DNA of 64,000 bases, from NCBI GenBank assembly GCA_965218775.1, contig CBDCLS010000004.1, positions 620,001 to 684,000 of the forward strand. The letters are read 5' to 3'. This document shows, one piece after another, positions 44,785 to 53,887 of this stretch. Position numbers and translations under genes: made by a program. Under the pieces are notes generated by a model. It did not search any database. It was not told the DNA's origin and was given only the letters and a program-made list of their open reading frames with translations. The DNA is from CAUZIZ01 sp965218775. Lineage in GTDB: Bacteria > Acidobacteriota > UBA6911 > RPQK01 > JAJDTT01. Numbering within the stretch: position 1 is the first letter of the stretch; each line of letters starts with the position of its first letter.

Positions 44785-46118
44785 CACTGCTGTCCGGTTT
44801 AGATTGTAGAGATCGTCTATAAGTTACATGGGTATAGTAGGTTGCGACGAGGAAGGGGTGTGACGCATTTGAATTTTCGTGGCTTCTCCTTGGCCCCGTA
44901 CCCAGACGGTCAGAGGCGTAGTCCAGTCTCTGGCCATGAACCCAAGACGAACGATTTTTGCCCAGCTGATGGAGGGGATTCACCGGGAACAGTTCCAGCG
45001 CTGTGTCGAGCGTTACGGAGGAGACCGCCGGGTGCGCCGCTTCTCGTGCCGGAACCAGTTTCTGGCCATGGCCTTCGCGCAGTTGACGTACCGGGAGAGC
45101 TTGCGGGACATCGAGGCCTGCCTGCGCTCCCGAAGCGAGCTGCTCTATTCGCTGGGATTTCGCGGGGAGGTGGCCCGCAGCACCCTGGCCGAAGCCAACG
45201 AAACACGGGACTGGCGTATCTACGCCGACTTGGCGCAGAAGCTCATTGTCAAAGCCAGACGCCTGTATGCCAACGAGCAACTCGGTCTGGAGCTGGGGGA
45301 GACAGTCTATGCCTTCGACTCGACCACCATCGACCTGTGCTTGAGCTTGTTTCCCTGGGCCCACTTTCGCAAGCGCAAGGGCGCCATCAAACTGCACACC
45401 CTGCTGGACTTGCGGGGTCCGATCCCCACCGTCATCGAGATCACCCAGGGAAAGTGCCACGACGTCAACCTGTTGGATTCCCTCGTCATCGAGCCCGGTG
45501 CCTTTTACGTCATGGACCGGGGTTATCTCGACTTTGCTCGTCTGCATGTCGTTCATCAAGCTTGCGCCTACTTTGTGATTCGGGCCAAGAAGAATCTCCG
45601 CTTTACTCGCTACACCTCTCGAGCACGGACCGATCAGCCCGGAGTTCGCAGCGATCACACCGGGCGCTTGGCCTTGCCAAAATCTCGGCAAGACTATCCA
45701 GAGCACTTGCGAAGAGTTCGCTTCTTCGACGCTCCCACCAACAAATCTCTCGTCTTCCTGACGAACAATTTCACCCTTCCGGCCCTCAGCGTCGCCTCCC
45801 TCTACAAACTCCGCTGGCAGGTGGAGCTGTTCTTCAAGTGGATCAAGCAGCACCTGCGAATCAAGACCTTCTACGGCACCTCCGACAATGCCGTTCGCAC
45901 CCAGATCTGGATTGCTGTCTGCGTTTACCTCCTCATCGCAATCCTGAAAAAGGAACTCAAGCTTCCCCAAAGTCTACACAGTATTCTGCAGGTTTTGAGC
46001 GTGACCGCATTCGAGAAAGTTCCCATTTATCAACTACTTATGAGACCTAGCTTGCAGGAAGCCCACAGTCCTAGCTCTAACCAGTTGACTCTATGGGACT
46101 TATAACCGGACACTAGTG
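44785..46118 (+). mobile_element. IS4-family insertion sequence, 1334 bp
   Basis: Imperfect terminal inverted repeats CACTGCTGTCCGGTT and CACTAGTGTCCGGTT (second read on the minus strand). Perfect 9-bp target duplication ATAAGAAAT at 44776-44784 and 46119-46127. Confidence 0.9.
44936..46105 (+). CDS. IS4-family transposase (DUF4372-type N-terminus)
   Basis: The start at 44936 (MNPRRTIFAQLMEGI) fits relatives; a longer frame from 44879 is open. About 389 aa. N-terminal FSCRNQFLAMAFAQLTYRES matches the DUF4372-like domain. Catalytic residues: Asp in YAFDSTTIDLCLSLFP, Asp in YVMDRGYLDFARL, Glu in the YREK signature YKLRWQVELFFKWIK. The frame is intact. Similar in design to, but clearly diverged from, the transposase at 58214. 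Confidence 0.9.
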   Translation: MNPRRTIFAQLMEGIHREQFQRCVERYGGDRRVRRFSCRNQFLAMAFAQLTYRESLRDIEACLRSRSELLYSLGFRGEVARSTLAEANETRDWRIYADLAQKLIVKARRLYANEQLGLELGETVYAFDSTTIDLCLSLFPWAHFRKRKGAIKLHTLLDLRGPIPTVIEITQGKCHDVNLLDSLVIEPGAFYVMDRGYLDFARLHVVHQACAYFVIRAKKNLRFTRYTSRARTDQPGVRSDHTGRLALPKSRQDYPEHLRRVRFFDAPTNKSLVFLTNNFTLPALSVASLYKLRWQVELFFKWIKQHLRIKTFYGTSDNAVRTQIWIAVCVYLLIAILKKELKLPQSLHSILQVLSVTAFEKVPIYQLLMRPSLQEAHSPSSNQLTLWDL

Positions 46119-46189
46119 ATAAGAAATGTGGAATTAGGAGGGTTTTGAGTTCTAATGTGGCGCGATTCCGACATGATCGAGGGCACTGG

Positions 46190-46360
46190 CCAATGACCGC
46201 TTTTGGCCGTTCATTCGTCGTTTCCGTGGAGAATTCGAACGTCCGCTTTTAGGTGTTGCCAGTCCTTCGTTCAGACGTTTCCGGGCAAGATCTGAGTGAC
46301 CGGTTGTAGGCGAAAGCCGCCGTTCGATTTCGATCAAATCGGACGCTGTCTTAGGATCGG
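46190..46360. repeat. dispersed palindromic repeat, rearranged copy
   Basis: Contains GAACGTCCGCTTTTAGG and, read on the minus strand, ACAGCGTCCGATTTGATCG and GGCGGCTTTCGCCTA, matching both arms of the repeat at 32209. It lacks the CTGTGTGAAAAGTC core. Confidence 0.65.
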
Positions 46361-46980
46361 GTGTGAGTGCTTCCCCATCACGGCTGGGCGGCCGCAATCT
46401 ACTCCGCATCCCACTGTCTTCCGAATGCCTCCCCACTGCGGTTCCTGATCCTTCTTGAACTCTTGGGTTTCTGATTGGCAGAAAACTCGGAAAATTGTGG
46501 GCAAGAATAGCCCCATTTTTTTACCTGCTCCAAAATTTAGGTTAAGAATCATAAATTAGGGGCAGATTCCACTGGAACTGAACCTATCCTCTGTGAGTGT
46601 TCGTGTGAGAACGTTTGACTCCGCAGGATCCCCCACGATGTGGGTTAGACTATGCTCTTGAGCGGTGAGCTCCTCTCAGTGCGTCTTCCTAGGATACCCG
46701 CTTGGAAAAAAGGGGACCACGATGCAGTCAGTGCTAAGCGGCCAAATCGATAGGATCTAACTCTGGGGGTGCCTTTGGAATAGGTCTCCAGACCAGGAAA
46801 GAGCCGCCACCCCAGTTTCAAGAGCGGAACACATTTAGGTTCAAGAGCTTAGGAGAAATCCTTGCCTCATCGCTATTTCACACCGATCGCCGTACCGTGC
46901 TAAACTTAAATAGCATATTTGGGTTCTGCTTGGGTTCTGGCGTTTCGGGGTCTTCTCCGTTTCAGTGAGAGTGACGTAAG
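46361..46980. other. intergenic, nothing recognised
   Basis: About 600 bp without a frame that looks coding on either strand and without a structure that I can support. Confidence 0.45.
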
Positions 46981-46986
46981 CAGAAT

Positions 46987-47023
46987 ACACTTGTGCTGAG
47001 ATAGGCCGCGAATCAGCAAGTGT
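46987..47023. repeat. short stem-loop
   Basis: ACACTTGTGCTGA and TCAGCAAGTGT can pair around a 13-nt loop, with one 2-nt bulge. It lies just left of the larger inverted repeat. Confidence 0.4.
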
Positions 47024-47030
47024 TACGTAA

Positions 47031-47155
47031 GAGGAGAGTCAGGAGGACAGTGGAGCCGAAGGGAGATAGAGCCTCCTTCTTTTAACTCCCTTCCAAAAAA
47101 GACCCAGTGTGTGGCTTTGTCTCACAGAAGCGCCACTGTCCCCCTGACTCTCCTC
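47031..47155. repeat. 125-bp element with 26-bp imperfect inverted ends
   Basis: GAGGAGAGTCAGGAGGACAG at 47031 pairs with its near-complement ending CCCTGACTCTCCTC at 47155 (about 23 of 26 positions). The 70-bp centre has no coding potential. It could be a MITE, an element scar, or a structured RNA. Confidence 0.6.
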
Positions 47156-47683
47156 GTGCCAATGCAGAGGAGTGGCTCCTTTGGACTCTCGGTAAACGAA
47201 AAGAAAACCGCTCCTCTCGTTGCCTCATTCTGGGGCAAGGTGAAACTCAGGCAAGTCAGTTTAATACGAATCTTTCATGCAACGGACAGGCAATGTCAAG
47301 AGATTCTGTGGGAGAGAAGACGAGAGCGGTTACTGGAGCGCGGTGAGGATGGAAAACTCACTCGCCTTTGTGAATTCCCCATTTTCGCCCTCACGGCAAC
47401 CATCTGATTTTCTCGATTCCAGCAAAGCGTTACCTTCAGAGGATTCAGACAGAGGATTCAGAGTTGACGAGCTGACCAGCGGCAAAAGCCCGAGTTCCTG
47501 ACGACAGCTCTCTTGCAGAAGGGACAATTCAGCCAAAGAGTGACCCTGCTTCGGATAGACAAGCCTTCCGTCTTTGATCCTTACAAACTGACGTGTGGAC
47601 CTCAAGCCGTGCCGGCCACGAAAAGGGGCCAAGCATCTCCCCAGGCCTTAACGGATGCGAGGCAGGAAAACGCTTTCCATCCT
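47156..47683. other. intergenic, nothing recognised
   Basis: Between the inverted repeat and the ankyrin gene. A minus-strand open frame at 47330-47632 has no family resemblance and no clear start, so it is not called. Confidence 0.4.
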
Positions 47684-49222
47684 TCAGCGCTGGAGTCCAA
47701 GCTCACATCTCGCGCAAAATGTGCCGCTACAGTGCGTCGCTTTTGTCGGCGGAGAGACCCCTGCGGCGATCATCACTCGATGAAGCGCGGCCACTGTTTC
47801 GGGCGCAAACTTGAAATTCCCGAATCTGTGACCCTCGGCGAGCAATAACGGCGTCCATCCATACTTGTTTTTCTGATTCCAGATTTCGATCTTGGCCCCC
47901 TTGTTGGCGAGCAACTGCACGACCTTCGGGAGGTTCTTGTAGGCGGCGCCGTGCATGGCGGTTTCACCGTTGTCGTCGACCGCATTGACGTCGGCGCCGA
48001 GATCCAATAGCAGGTTCACCGCCTCCAACACTTCGGGCTCGGTTCCGGCTACCTCGCCGGGAGAACTGATTCCAACTCCGGCCGCCGCCATCAAAGGCGT
48101 GCAGTTCTCTGCATTCGGCAGCAGCGGATCAGCACCCAGAGCGGCCAGAGTACGCATGAGCGGGGGGTCCGCGGTTAGGGAAGCCAGTAGGAAGGGCGTT
48201 GCGCCGACCCTGCTGATTTTGCCTTTTCCCGACATTCCCTTTTCCCGCCCCGTCTCCAGCTTTGCGTTGACGTCCGCTCCCTGTGCCACAAGCTCCCTCA
48301 CGAATTGGAGACTGCTCATATTTCCGGACCCCTGCGGTGCAGGGTCCCCGCTGTCGCCGCGGCCCGGCTTACGGACCCAGGTAATCGTGTGGAGCGCCGT
48401 AAAACCGGAGCGTTGGTCATTCGGATCTGCGCCGGCCTCCAGCAGGGCGGCCGCGAGCTCGAAATGCCCGTTCTCAACTGCCAGGATAAGCGGACTGGAG
48501 CCTTCCTTGGGGCCACGGTAATGATGGAAATTATAGGCAAGTGGTTTCGGTCCGGGCTGGACGGTCTGGTTCACGTCGCCCCCCGCCTTCAGCAATGTCT
48601 GAACAACGCCGCTGCGGCCTTCCCGCACGGCAAAGAACAGAGGCGTAAACCCGGAGTCCGGCAAAGGGGTACGGAAATCCGCTCCGGCCTGGATGAGTTC
48701 CGCTACAACCTCCACGTGACCTTCCGCCGCCGCCCACATCAGGGCCGTCTGTCCCCGTCCTACCTTAGCGCCAACGTCGGCGCCGCGGGAAAGCAACGCC
48801 TTAACAGGCCCGGGTTTGCCCGTACGGGCGGCTGTCATCAAGGCAGTTTCCCCTCCGCGAAGGGCAGTGTTGGGGTCAGATCCGACGTCCAATAGGAACT
48901 CGACCATGGCGACGTTCCCGTTCGTGCAGGCCAGAGAGAGAGGCGTCACGCCATATCGGTTGGTAGCAGTCACGTCGGCGCCGCCACGCAGCAGCAGTTT
49001 CATCGTCTCCAGATCGTCCTGGTACGCCGCCCAGTGCAGGGCCGTCATCCCATCGACCTGGGGTGCGTTTACGTCGATGCCGTGTTGGAGCAGGGTGCGA
49101 ATGCTGGCCCTATCCATCTTCTCCGCGGCATCCGCCAGCGGCGCGTCCGAACCGGCCGCGATAAGCGTTGTTACGGAAAGCAACGGAACTATCAGCCATT
49201 TCTCGAACGCTCCTGGGCACAT
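47684..49222 (-). CDS. secreted ankyrin-repeat protein
   Basis: 512 aa with a signal segment (LIVPLLSVTTLIAAG). At least nine ankyrin repeats are readable: DGMTALHWAAYQDDLETMKL, GVTPLSLACTNGNVAMVEFL, GETALMTAARTGKPGPVKAL, GQTALMWAAAEGHVEVVAEL, and on to GETAMHGAAYKNLPKVVQLL. It follows DUF1552 by 13 nt on the same strand. The trio DUF1592-DUF1552-ankyrin recurs in Acidobacteria and related phyla; the ankyrin protein is thought to be a periplasmic partner, but the function of the system is unknown. The last 20 residues (CSGTFCARCELGLQR) are unusual and may be an altered end. Confidence 0.85.
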   Translation of the reverse strand: MCPGAFEKWLIVPLLSVTTLIAAGSDAPLADAAEKMDRASIRTLLQHGIDVNAPQVDGMTALHWAAYQDDLETMKLLLRGGADVTATNRYGVTPLSLACTNGNVAMVEFLLDVGSDPNTALRGGETALMTAARTGKPGPVKALLSRGADVGAKVGRGQTALMWAAAEGHVEVVAELIQAGADFRTPLPDSGFTPLFFAVREGRSGVVQTLLKAGGDVNQTVQPGPKPLAYNFHHYRGPKEGSSPLILAVENGHFELAAALLEAGADPNDQRSGFTALHTITWVRKPGRGDSGDPAPQGSGNMSSLQFVRELVAQGADVNAKLETGREKGMSGKGKISRVGATPFLLASLTADPPLMRTLAALGADPLLPNAENCTPLMAAAGVGISSPGEVAGTEPEVLEAVNLLLDLGADVNAVDDNGETAMHGAAYKNLPKVVQLLANKGAKIEIWNQKNKYGWTPLLLAEGHRFGNFKFAPETVAALHRVMIAAGVSPPTKATHCSGTFCARCELGLQR

Positions 49223-49235
49223 CAGAGTTGCCTCC

Positions 49236-50588
49236 TCATCCTGTCAGAGAAATCGGTTCGTGCAGGGTGTCGAGCTTTCCCGTGCTATCGGCGAAGGAAT
49301 CGAGATGGACTCCCACGCTGTCGAGCAAAGTCAGATGAAGATTGGCCATCGGCGTCGGTTCTGTATACTTGATGTGACGTCCCCCCTTGACCTTGCCCGC
49401 CCCACCGCCGGCGACAAGAATCGGTAGATCTACGTGGTCGTGCACGTTGGGATTGCCCATCCCGCTGCCATACAGGTAGAGCACGTGCTCCAGCAGAGAG
49501 CCGTTGCCCTCCGGCGTGGACTTCAGCTTCTCGAGAAAATAAGTGAACAGCGACACGTGGAACCGATTGATCTTGGCAATCTTCGCAATCTTTTCCGGGT
49601 CGTTGCCATGATGCGAAGTCGGGTGATGCGGATCGGGAACACCGATTTCGGGATAAGTTCTGGTGCTTGTTTCGCGAGCGAGCTGAAACGTAATCACCCT
49701 GGTGATATCTCCTTGCAGAGCCAACACCTGCAGGTCGAACATCAACCGCGCGTGGTCGGCGTAGGCGGCCGGCACGTTCAGCGGACGATCTAGATCCGGC
49801 AGCCGGTCGTTTGCTGTCTGCGCCTCGGCCTTCTGAATACGGCGCTCCACCTCACGCACGCTTTCCAGATACTGGCTTACCTTGGTGCGATCGTCTGGAC
49901 CGAGCTTCCTCTGCAAGCGAGCGATGTCTTCACGAACCCGATCGAGAAGGCTGGCCCTTCCCCGTAGCACGGCGCGCCGGTCCTCCCTGCTCCCGCCCTC
50001 GCCGAACAGGCTCTCAAAAACGATCCGCGGGTGAGCCTCGGCCGGGAGCGGCGTGGTCGGCGACGACCACGAGAGACTGTTCTGGTAGACGCACGCAAAG
50101 CCGTTGTCGCACTGACCAACCGTCTCGATTAGGTCCATCCCCATCTCGAGCGACGGTAGTTGCGTTTCCTGGCCGATCTGCTTGGCAGCGATTTGATCAA
50201 CCGTCGTTCCCAGGTAGTAGTCGGTGCTTTCGGTCATCTTCGCCTTGGCCGCGCTCAGGAAACCGGAGTTGGAGGTCGCATGGGTTCCGGGATAGGAGTT
50301 TCTCAGCTCCAGGTTGGTAATGACCGTGACCTGATCGATCACCGGGGCCAGCGGGCGGAGCGTAGGAGAAAGCTCGGTGAGTGCGCCGCCCTCCCCGGAA
50401 GGCGTCCAGCGGGAACCATCGCATCCCATCGGCATGTAGACAAAACCCAAGCGAAGCGCGGGGTGTGCGGGCGTCCTGGCCAGGGCGGTCATGGAAGGAA
50501 CCATAGCATCCAGTAACGGCAGTGCCAGGGTGGCACCCACACCTCTCAAGAACGTTCGGCGAGGTAATGATTTCTTCGAGATAATCAT
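49236..50588 (-). CDS. DUF1552 family secreted protein
   Basis: 450 aa. Starts MIISKKSLPRRTFLRGVGAT, a twin-arginine leader (PRRTFLRG). Family landmarks: FVYMPMGCDGSRWTPSGEGG near the N-terminus, NSGFLSAAKAKMTESTDYYL, LQVLALQGDITRVITFQLAR, GVPDPHHPTSHHGNDPEKIA and LYLYGSGMGNPNVHDHVDLP. DUF1552 resembles DUF1501, a sulfatase/alkaline-phosphatase-like fold. Its start overlaps the end of the DUF1592 gene by 4 nt, so the two are translationally coupled. Likely folded before export and acting with the c-type cytochrome-like partner. Confidence 0.9.
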   Translation of the reverse strand: MIISKKSLPRRTFLRGVGATLALPLLDAMVPSMTALARTPAHPALRLGFVYMPMGCDGSRWTPSGEGGALTELSPTLRPLAPVIDQVTVITNLELRNSYPGTHATSNSGFLSAAKAKMTESTDYYLGTTVDQIAAKQIGQETQLPSLEMGMDLIETVGQCDNGFACVYQNSLSWSSPTTPLPAEAHPRIVFESLFGEGGSREDRRAVLRGRASLLDRVREDIARLQRKLGPDDRTKVSQYLESVREVERRIQKAEAQTANDRLPDLDRPLNVPAAYADHARLMFDLQVLALQGDITRVITFQLARETSTRTYPEIGVPDPHHPTSHHGNDPEKIAKIAKINRFHVSLFTYFLEKLKSTPEGNGSLLEHVLYLYGSGMGNPNVHDHVDLPILVAGGGAGKVKGGRHIKYTEPTPMANLHLTLLDSVGVHLDSFADSTGKLDTLHEPISLTG

Positions 50589-52972
50589 GGTGATTTCCTC
50601 ATTTGAAAGGGCGCGCTATTGACGACTCCGAGTATAAGCGACGAAAAGCGGTAGTTGTGGCGGCCTGCGTCGCGTACGATCCGGCGGATCGCTGGGGCGT
50701 CATAGGTCTCGACTCCCCGCCCAATAGCAAAAGTCAGAAGTTTTTCAGACAAGGTCCCCACGAGCATCTCCGGACGGCGAAGCAAAGCCTGCTCGAGTCC
50801 CGAGACATCCGCGAACTTGCTGCCGTCAGGAAGACCTCCGGAAGCGTCGATCGGCACCCCTTCTTCGACGCTTCGCCAGCGGCCCACCGCGTCGAAGTTC
50901 TCGAGCGAAAAGCCCACCGGATCCATCAGGTTGTGGCAGCTGGCGCAGGCCGGATTGTCGCGGTGCTCGGCCAATCGGTCGCGAACCGAGAGGCTCCCAT
51001 CCACCGTATTGTCCTCCAGCGCCGGTACGTTCGGCGGCTGCGGGGGTGGAGGCACCCCGAGAATATTGTCGAGGATCCACTTGCCGCGAATGACCGGGGA
51101 GGTCCGAGTAGCATAGGAAGTCACCGTCAAGATGCTTCCGTGGCGAAGCAGCCCGCCTCGCTTGCTGTCCTCACCCAGCGCAATCCGCCGGAAGCGGCTG
51201 CCGTAGACATGCGGGATGTCGTAATGTTTGGCGAGGCGCTCGTTCACGAACGTGTAGTTCGCTCTCAGCAGGTCGAGCACACTACGATCCTGGCGGATGA
51301 TGCTGTCGAAGAAGAGTTCCGTTTCCTGCCGAAAGGCCTGCCGAAGATTGTCATCGAAGTCTGGGAACAAACGCATGTCCGGACTCGCCGATGCCAGATT
51401 GCGCAAGTGCAACCACTGCGAGGCAAAGTTGGTCACCAAGCTCCGCGAACGGGGGTCGCCCAGGAGTCGCCCCACCTGTTGCTCGAGCACCGCGGGCTTC
51501 TTGAGCTCCCGCCGAATGGCCAGATCGAGTAGCTCGTCGTCCGGAATACTGCTCCACAGGAAAAATGACAGCCGGGACGCCAGCTCCAGATCGCTGATGC
51601 GATAGGCCGCGTTCGGCGCGACACCGGCAGGATCTTGCTCGATGCGAAACAGGAATTCCGGATTCACCAGGACCCCAGTCAAGGCCTTTTCTATCCCCGC
51701 CTCAAACCCGTCCAGCGCCCGGGCTTCGCGGTACAACTCCATCGGCCCTTGAAGGTCCGCATCCGTAACGGGCCGCCGATAGGCCCGGCGCATCAGTGTG
51801 GAAAGGATGCGTTTGGCGCACCCTCTGTCTTCTTCCGGATCTGCCGGATCGCAAACAAAGATCCGACGGCGGCTGGGCGTGTCTCCTGGACCCTTCACCG
51901 CATAAGGGCCGGTGATGGAGATCTGGTATACGGCCGGCTGGATTCGGGGATGCCGGTGATAATTGAAGTGCGCGTGGAACGGCTGACGTCCGCTTTCGAG
52001 CAGCTCTGAAGGATCCTTGAGAAACGTCACTCCGATCGTGTGAGGACCGGCTGTCACCGGAATGCGGACCTTGAGATGCTGGTCTACGTTTTGGTGGGAT
52101 GGCTGATAAGCTTCGCTGAATTCGGCCTCGTGTTGGGGGGGCGTGACCGGGAACAACCGCACCCGCTCCCGATCCAACAGCAGCTCCAACTCGTGAGACT
52201 CGGTCAAGCCCTCGACGTGCTCGTTGCGGTCTCGCGCCAAACGGATCTGGATCTCGTACTCGCCGTCGACCAGGAAGGTATGGGGAACCAATGCTCCACC
52301 GCGGGTGCCGAGGGGGAGCCCGTCGAAGTGCTCTTCCTGGGTAATGTCCGGCCGAATCCGGATGGTAGAGCCGCCTGGAGAACGTCCAGGTCGCCCCAGC
52401 GCCAACTGGGTGATCTTCTGCGCCGCTGAAATATAGCGATTCAATAAGGTCGGGGAGAGATCTCCGACCGTTACATTGTCAAAGCCATGACTGGACGAAT
52501 CGCTCGGCAATAGGGAAGCAACGTCGACATCCAGCGCCAGAAGGTCACGGATGACGTTCTGGTATTCGGTTCGGTTGAGCCGTCGAAACGTATCCGTTCG
52601 GCCGGGATCGGGCTCCGTAGCGGCCGCGCTATCCAGCGAGGCCACCAGCGAGCCGACCACCACATCATAGGTGCGCTGGTCCGGGCGTGGCATTCCAAGT
52701 GGTGGCATCTGACGTCCGCGAAGCTTCCGGACGACCCTCTCCCATATCTCGGGGGCTTCGTCCACGTTGTGCACACTGAGCGTGGTGAGCGCGAGTCCGC
52801 CTTTTCTCAGGCTGTCGTTGTGGCAAGAAGCACAGTACTTGTCGATGAGGGCGCGATGGGGTGCTGATGCATCGGTTGAGGTTTGCTGCGCCTCCAACGC
52901 AAGGCAAGAACGGCCGACAACGAACAAAGCCGCCAGCTGCCAGAAGATCCAAGCTGTTCTACTGTTTTTCAT
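50585..52972 (-). CDS. DUF1592-family cytochrome-like protein (DUF1587-1595-1592-1588-1585)
   Basis: 795 aa with a signal peptide (WIFWQLAALFVVGRSCLALE). Domain order: N-terminal heme-type motif DKYCASCHNDSLRKGGLALT, DUF1587 (RLNRTEYQNVIRDLLALDVD), a carbohydrate-binding-like insert, DUF1595 (ILSTLMRRAYRRPVTDADLQ), DUF1592 (ELASRLSFFLWSSIPDDELL), DUF1588 with a second CxxCH (NPACASCHNLMDPVGFSLEN), and DUF1585 at the end (LLTFAIGRGVETYDAPAIRR). Complete and intact. It heads the operon with DUF1552 and ankyrin and would be exported; two CxxCH motifs suggest covalent heme, but oxidation of any substrate is inference. Confidence 0.92.
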   Translation of the reverse strand: MKNSRTAWIFWQLAALFVVGRSCLALEAQQTSTDASAPHRALIDKYCASCHNDSLRKGGLALTTLSVHNVDEAPEIWERVVRKLRGRQMPPLGMPRPDQRTYDVVVGSLVASLDSAAATEPDPGRTDTFRRLNRTEYQNVIRDLLALDVDVASLLPSDSSSHGFDNVTVGDLSPTLLNRYISAAQKITQLALGRPGRSPGGSTIRIRPDITQEEHFDGLPLGTRGGALVPHTFLVDGEYEIQIRLARDRNEHVEGLTESHELELLLDRERVRLFPVTPPQHEAEFSEAYQPSHQNVDQHLKVRIPVTAGPHTIGVTFLKDPSELLESGRQPFHAHFNYHRHPRIQPAVYQISITGPYAVKGPGDTPSRRRIFVCDPADPEEDRGCAKRILSTLMRRAYRRPVTDADLQGPMELYREARALDGFEAGIEKALTGVLVNPEFLFRIEQDPAGVAPNAAYRISDLELASRLSFFLWSSIPDDELLDLAIRRELKKPAVLEQQVGRLLGDPRSRSLVTNFASQWLHLRNLASASPDMRLFPDFDDNLRQAFRQETELFFDSIIRQDRSVLDLLRANYTFVNERLAKHYDIPHVYGSRFRRIALGEDSKRGGLLRHGSILTVTSYATRTSPVIRGKWILDNILGVPPPPQPPNVPALEDNTVDGSLSVRDRLAEHRDNPACASCHNLMDPVGFSLENFDAVGRWRSVEEGVPIDASGGLPDGSKFADVSGLEQALLRRPEMLVGTLSEKLLTFAIGRGVETYDAPAIRRIVRDAGRHNYRFSSLILGVVNSAPFQMRKSP

Positions 52973-53048
52973 CAGCCCTCCCCAACAGGGAATGCTCTCG
53001 CAAGCATATATTCACCAGGGCCATAGGCACAACTACGAGTACTTCAGG

Positions 53049-53096
53049 GGGCTCCTCCTGCCTTGATCTCGCCTCACAAACCCCATCTGCAAACCC
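53049..53096. repeat. fragment of the TA-targeting MITE
   Basis: GGCTCCTCCTGCCTTGATCT and CCCCATCTGCAAAC match, in reverse, the inner left arm of the MITE at 57029-57298. Ends are missing. Confidence 0.6.
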
Positions 53097-53119
53097 GTCA
53101 TAACCTGTGTGACAGCGTA

Positions 53120-53716
53120 TTAGAGAGCATCGAGTTCCTCGATCATCCGGACTAACAGCTCCATCGGCAGGCCCACTACATTGGACTCGCTGCCGGCAAC
53201 GATTTGGATCCAGTCCAGCCGATCCTGGAAACCGAAGGCGCCGGCTTTACCCCGCCAGGCATTCGAGCCGAGGTAGGTCTCAAGCTGCTCGTCTGAAATA
53301 GGCTCCATGAGAAGTTTCGTGACATCTGTCTTGACGAGCGCAGTATCATCCGGGCGCCTCCACAAGCAGAGGCCACTGAAGACATGATGTGTCCGCCCCC
53401 GCAGGAACTGGAGCATCTGGGAGGCATGCTGACGACCGGTCGGTTTACCCAGAATGCGACCGTGACATTCGACAAGCGTATCGCAGCCTAGAACAATTCC
53501 TTCCTCGACTCGGCGGGCTACGTCGGCGGCCTTTTGATAGGCCAACCGAGCAACGAGTTCCTCCGTCGTCTCCCGATCGCGGCTCCCCTCTTCAGCACTT
53601 TCGGCAGGGAAAATGACTTCAAACTCATATCCGGCCTGGGTTAACAACCATCGGCGACGCGGTGACTGACTAGCCAAGACCAGGTTGGCGGGCTGTTCTG
53701 GCATGTTGCTGATCAA
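53120..53716 (-). CDS. maf: Maf family nucleoside triphosphate pyrophosphatase
   Basis: 198 aa (the second ATG, giving MPEQPANLVLASQS, is equally possible). Signature N-terminus LVLASQSPRRRWLL with the S-x-x-R motif, the catalytic Asp in IVLGCDTLVECHGRILGKP, and WRGKAGAFGFQDRLDWIQIV near the end. Maf proteins hydrolyse non-canonical or excess nucleoside triphosphates in the cytoplasm and are linked to septum arrest. Divergent from the HDOD-GGDEF gene with a 170-bp shared upstream region. Confidence 0.92.
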   Translation of the reverse strand: MISNMPEQPANLVLASQSPRRRWLLTQAGYEFEVIFPAESAEEGSRDRETTEELVARLAYQKAADVARRVEEGIVLGCDTLVECHGRILGKPTGRQHASQMLQFLRGRTHHVFSGLCLWRRPDDTALVKTDVTKLLMEPISDEQLETYLGSNAWRGKAGAFGFQDRLDWIQIVAGSESNVVGLPMELLVRMIEELDAL

Positions 53717-53887
53717 TGTTGCTCAAACTGCAAGGAGGAATCAATAGGATCGGCGAGCTGATCTGGAACTTCATTCGGTAGGAGCGACGCAAATTGAGAC
53801 TCATCCGAGGGGCCCGGACTGCCGATATAGATCTTGAATGGAGTAGTCTTTTTCTTAGGGTGAAGAAACAGGGCAAAGGAAAGTTCG

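Noticed and set aside
44762..45970. 402-codon frame antisense to the IS4 transposase
   Set aside because: Shadow caused by high GC; sense frame has complete catalytic motifs and element ends.
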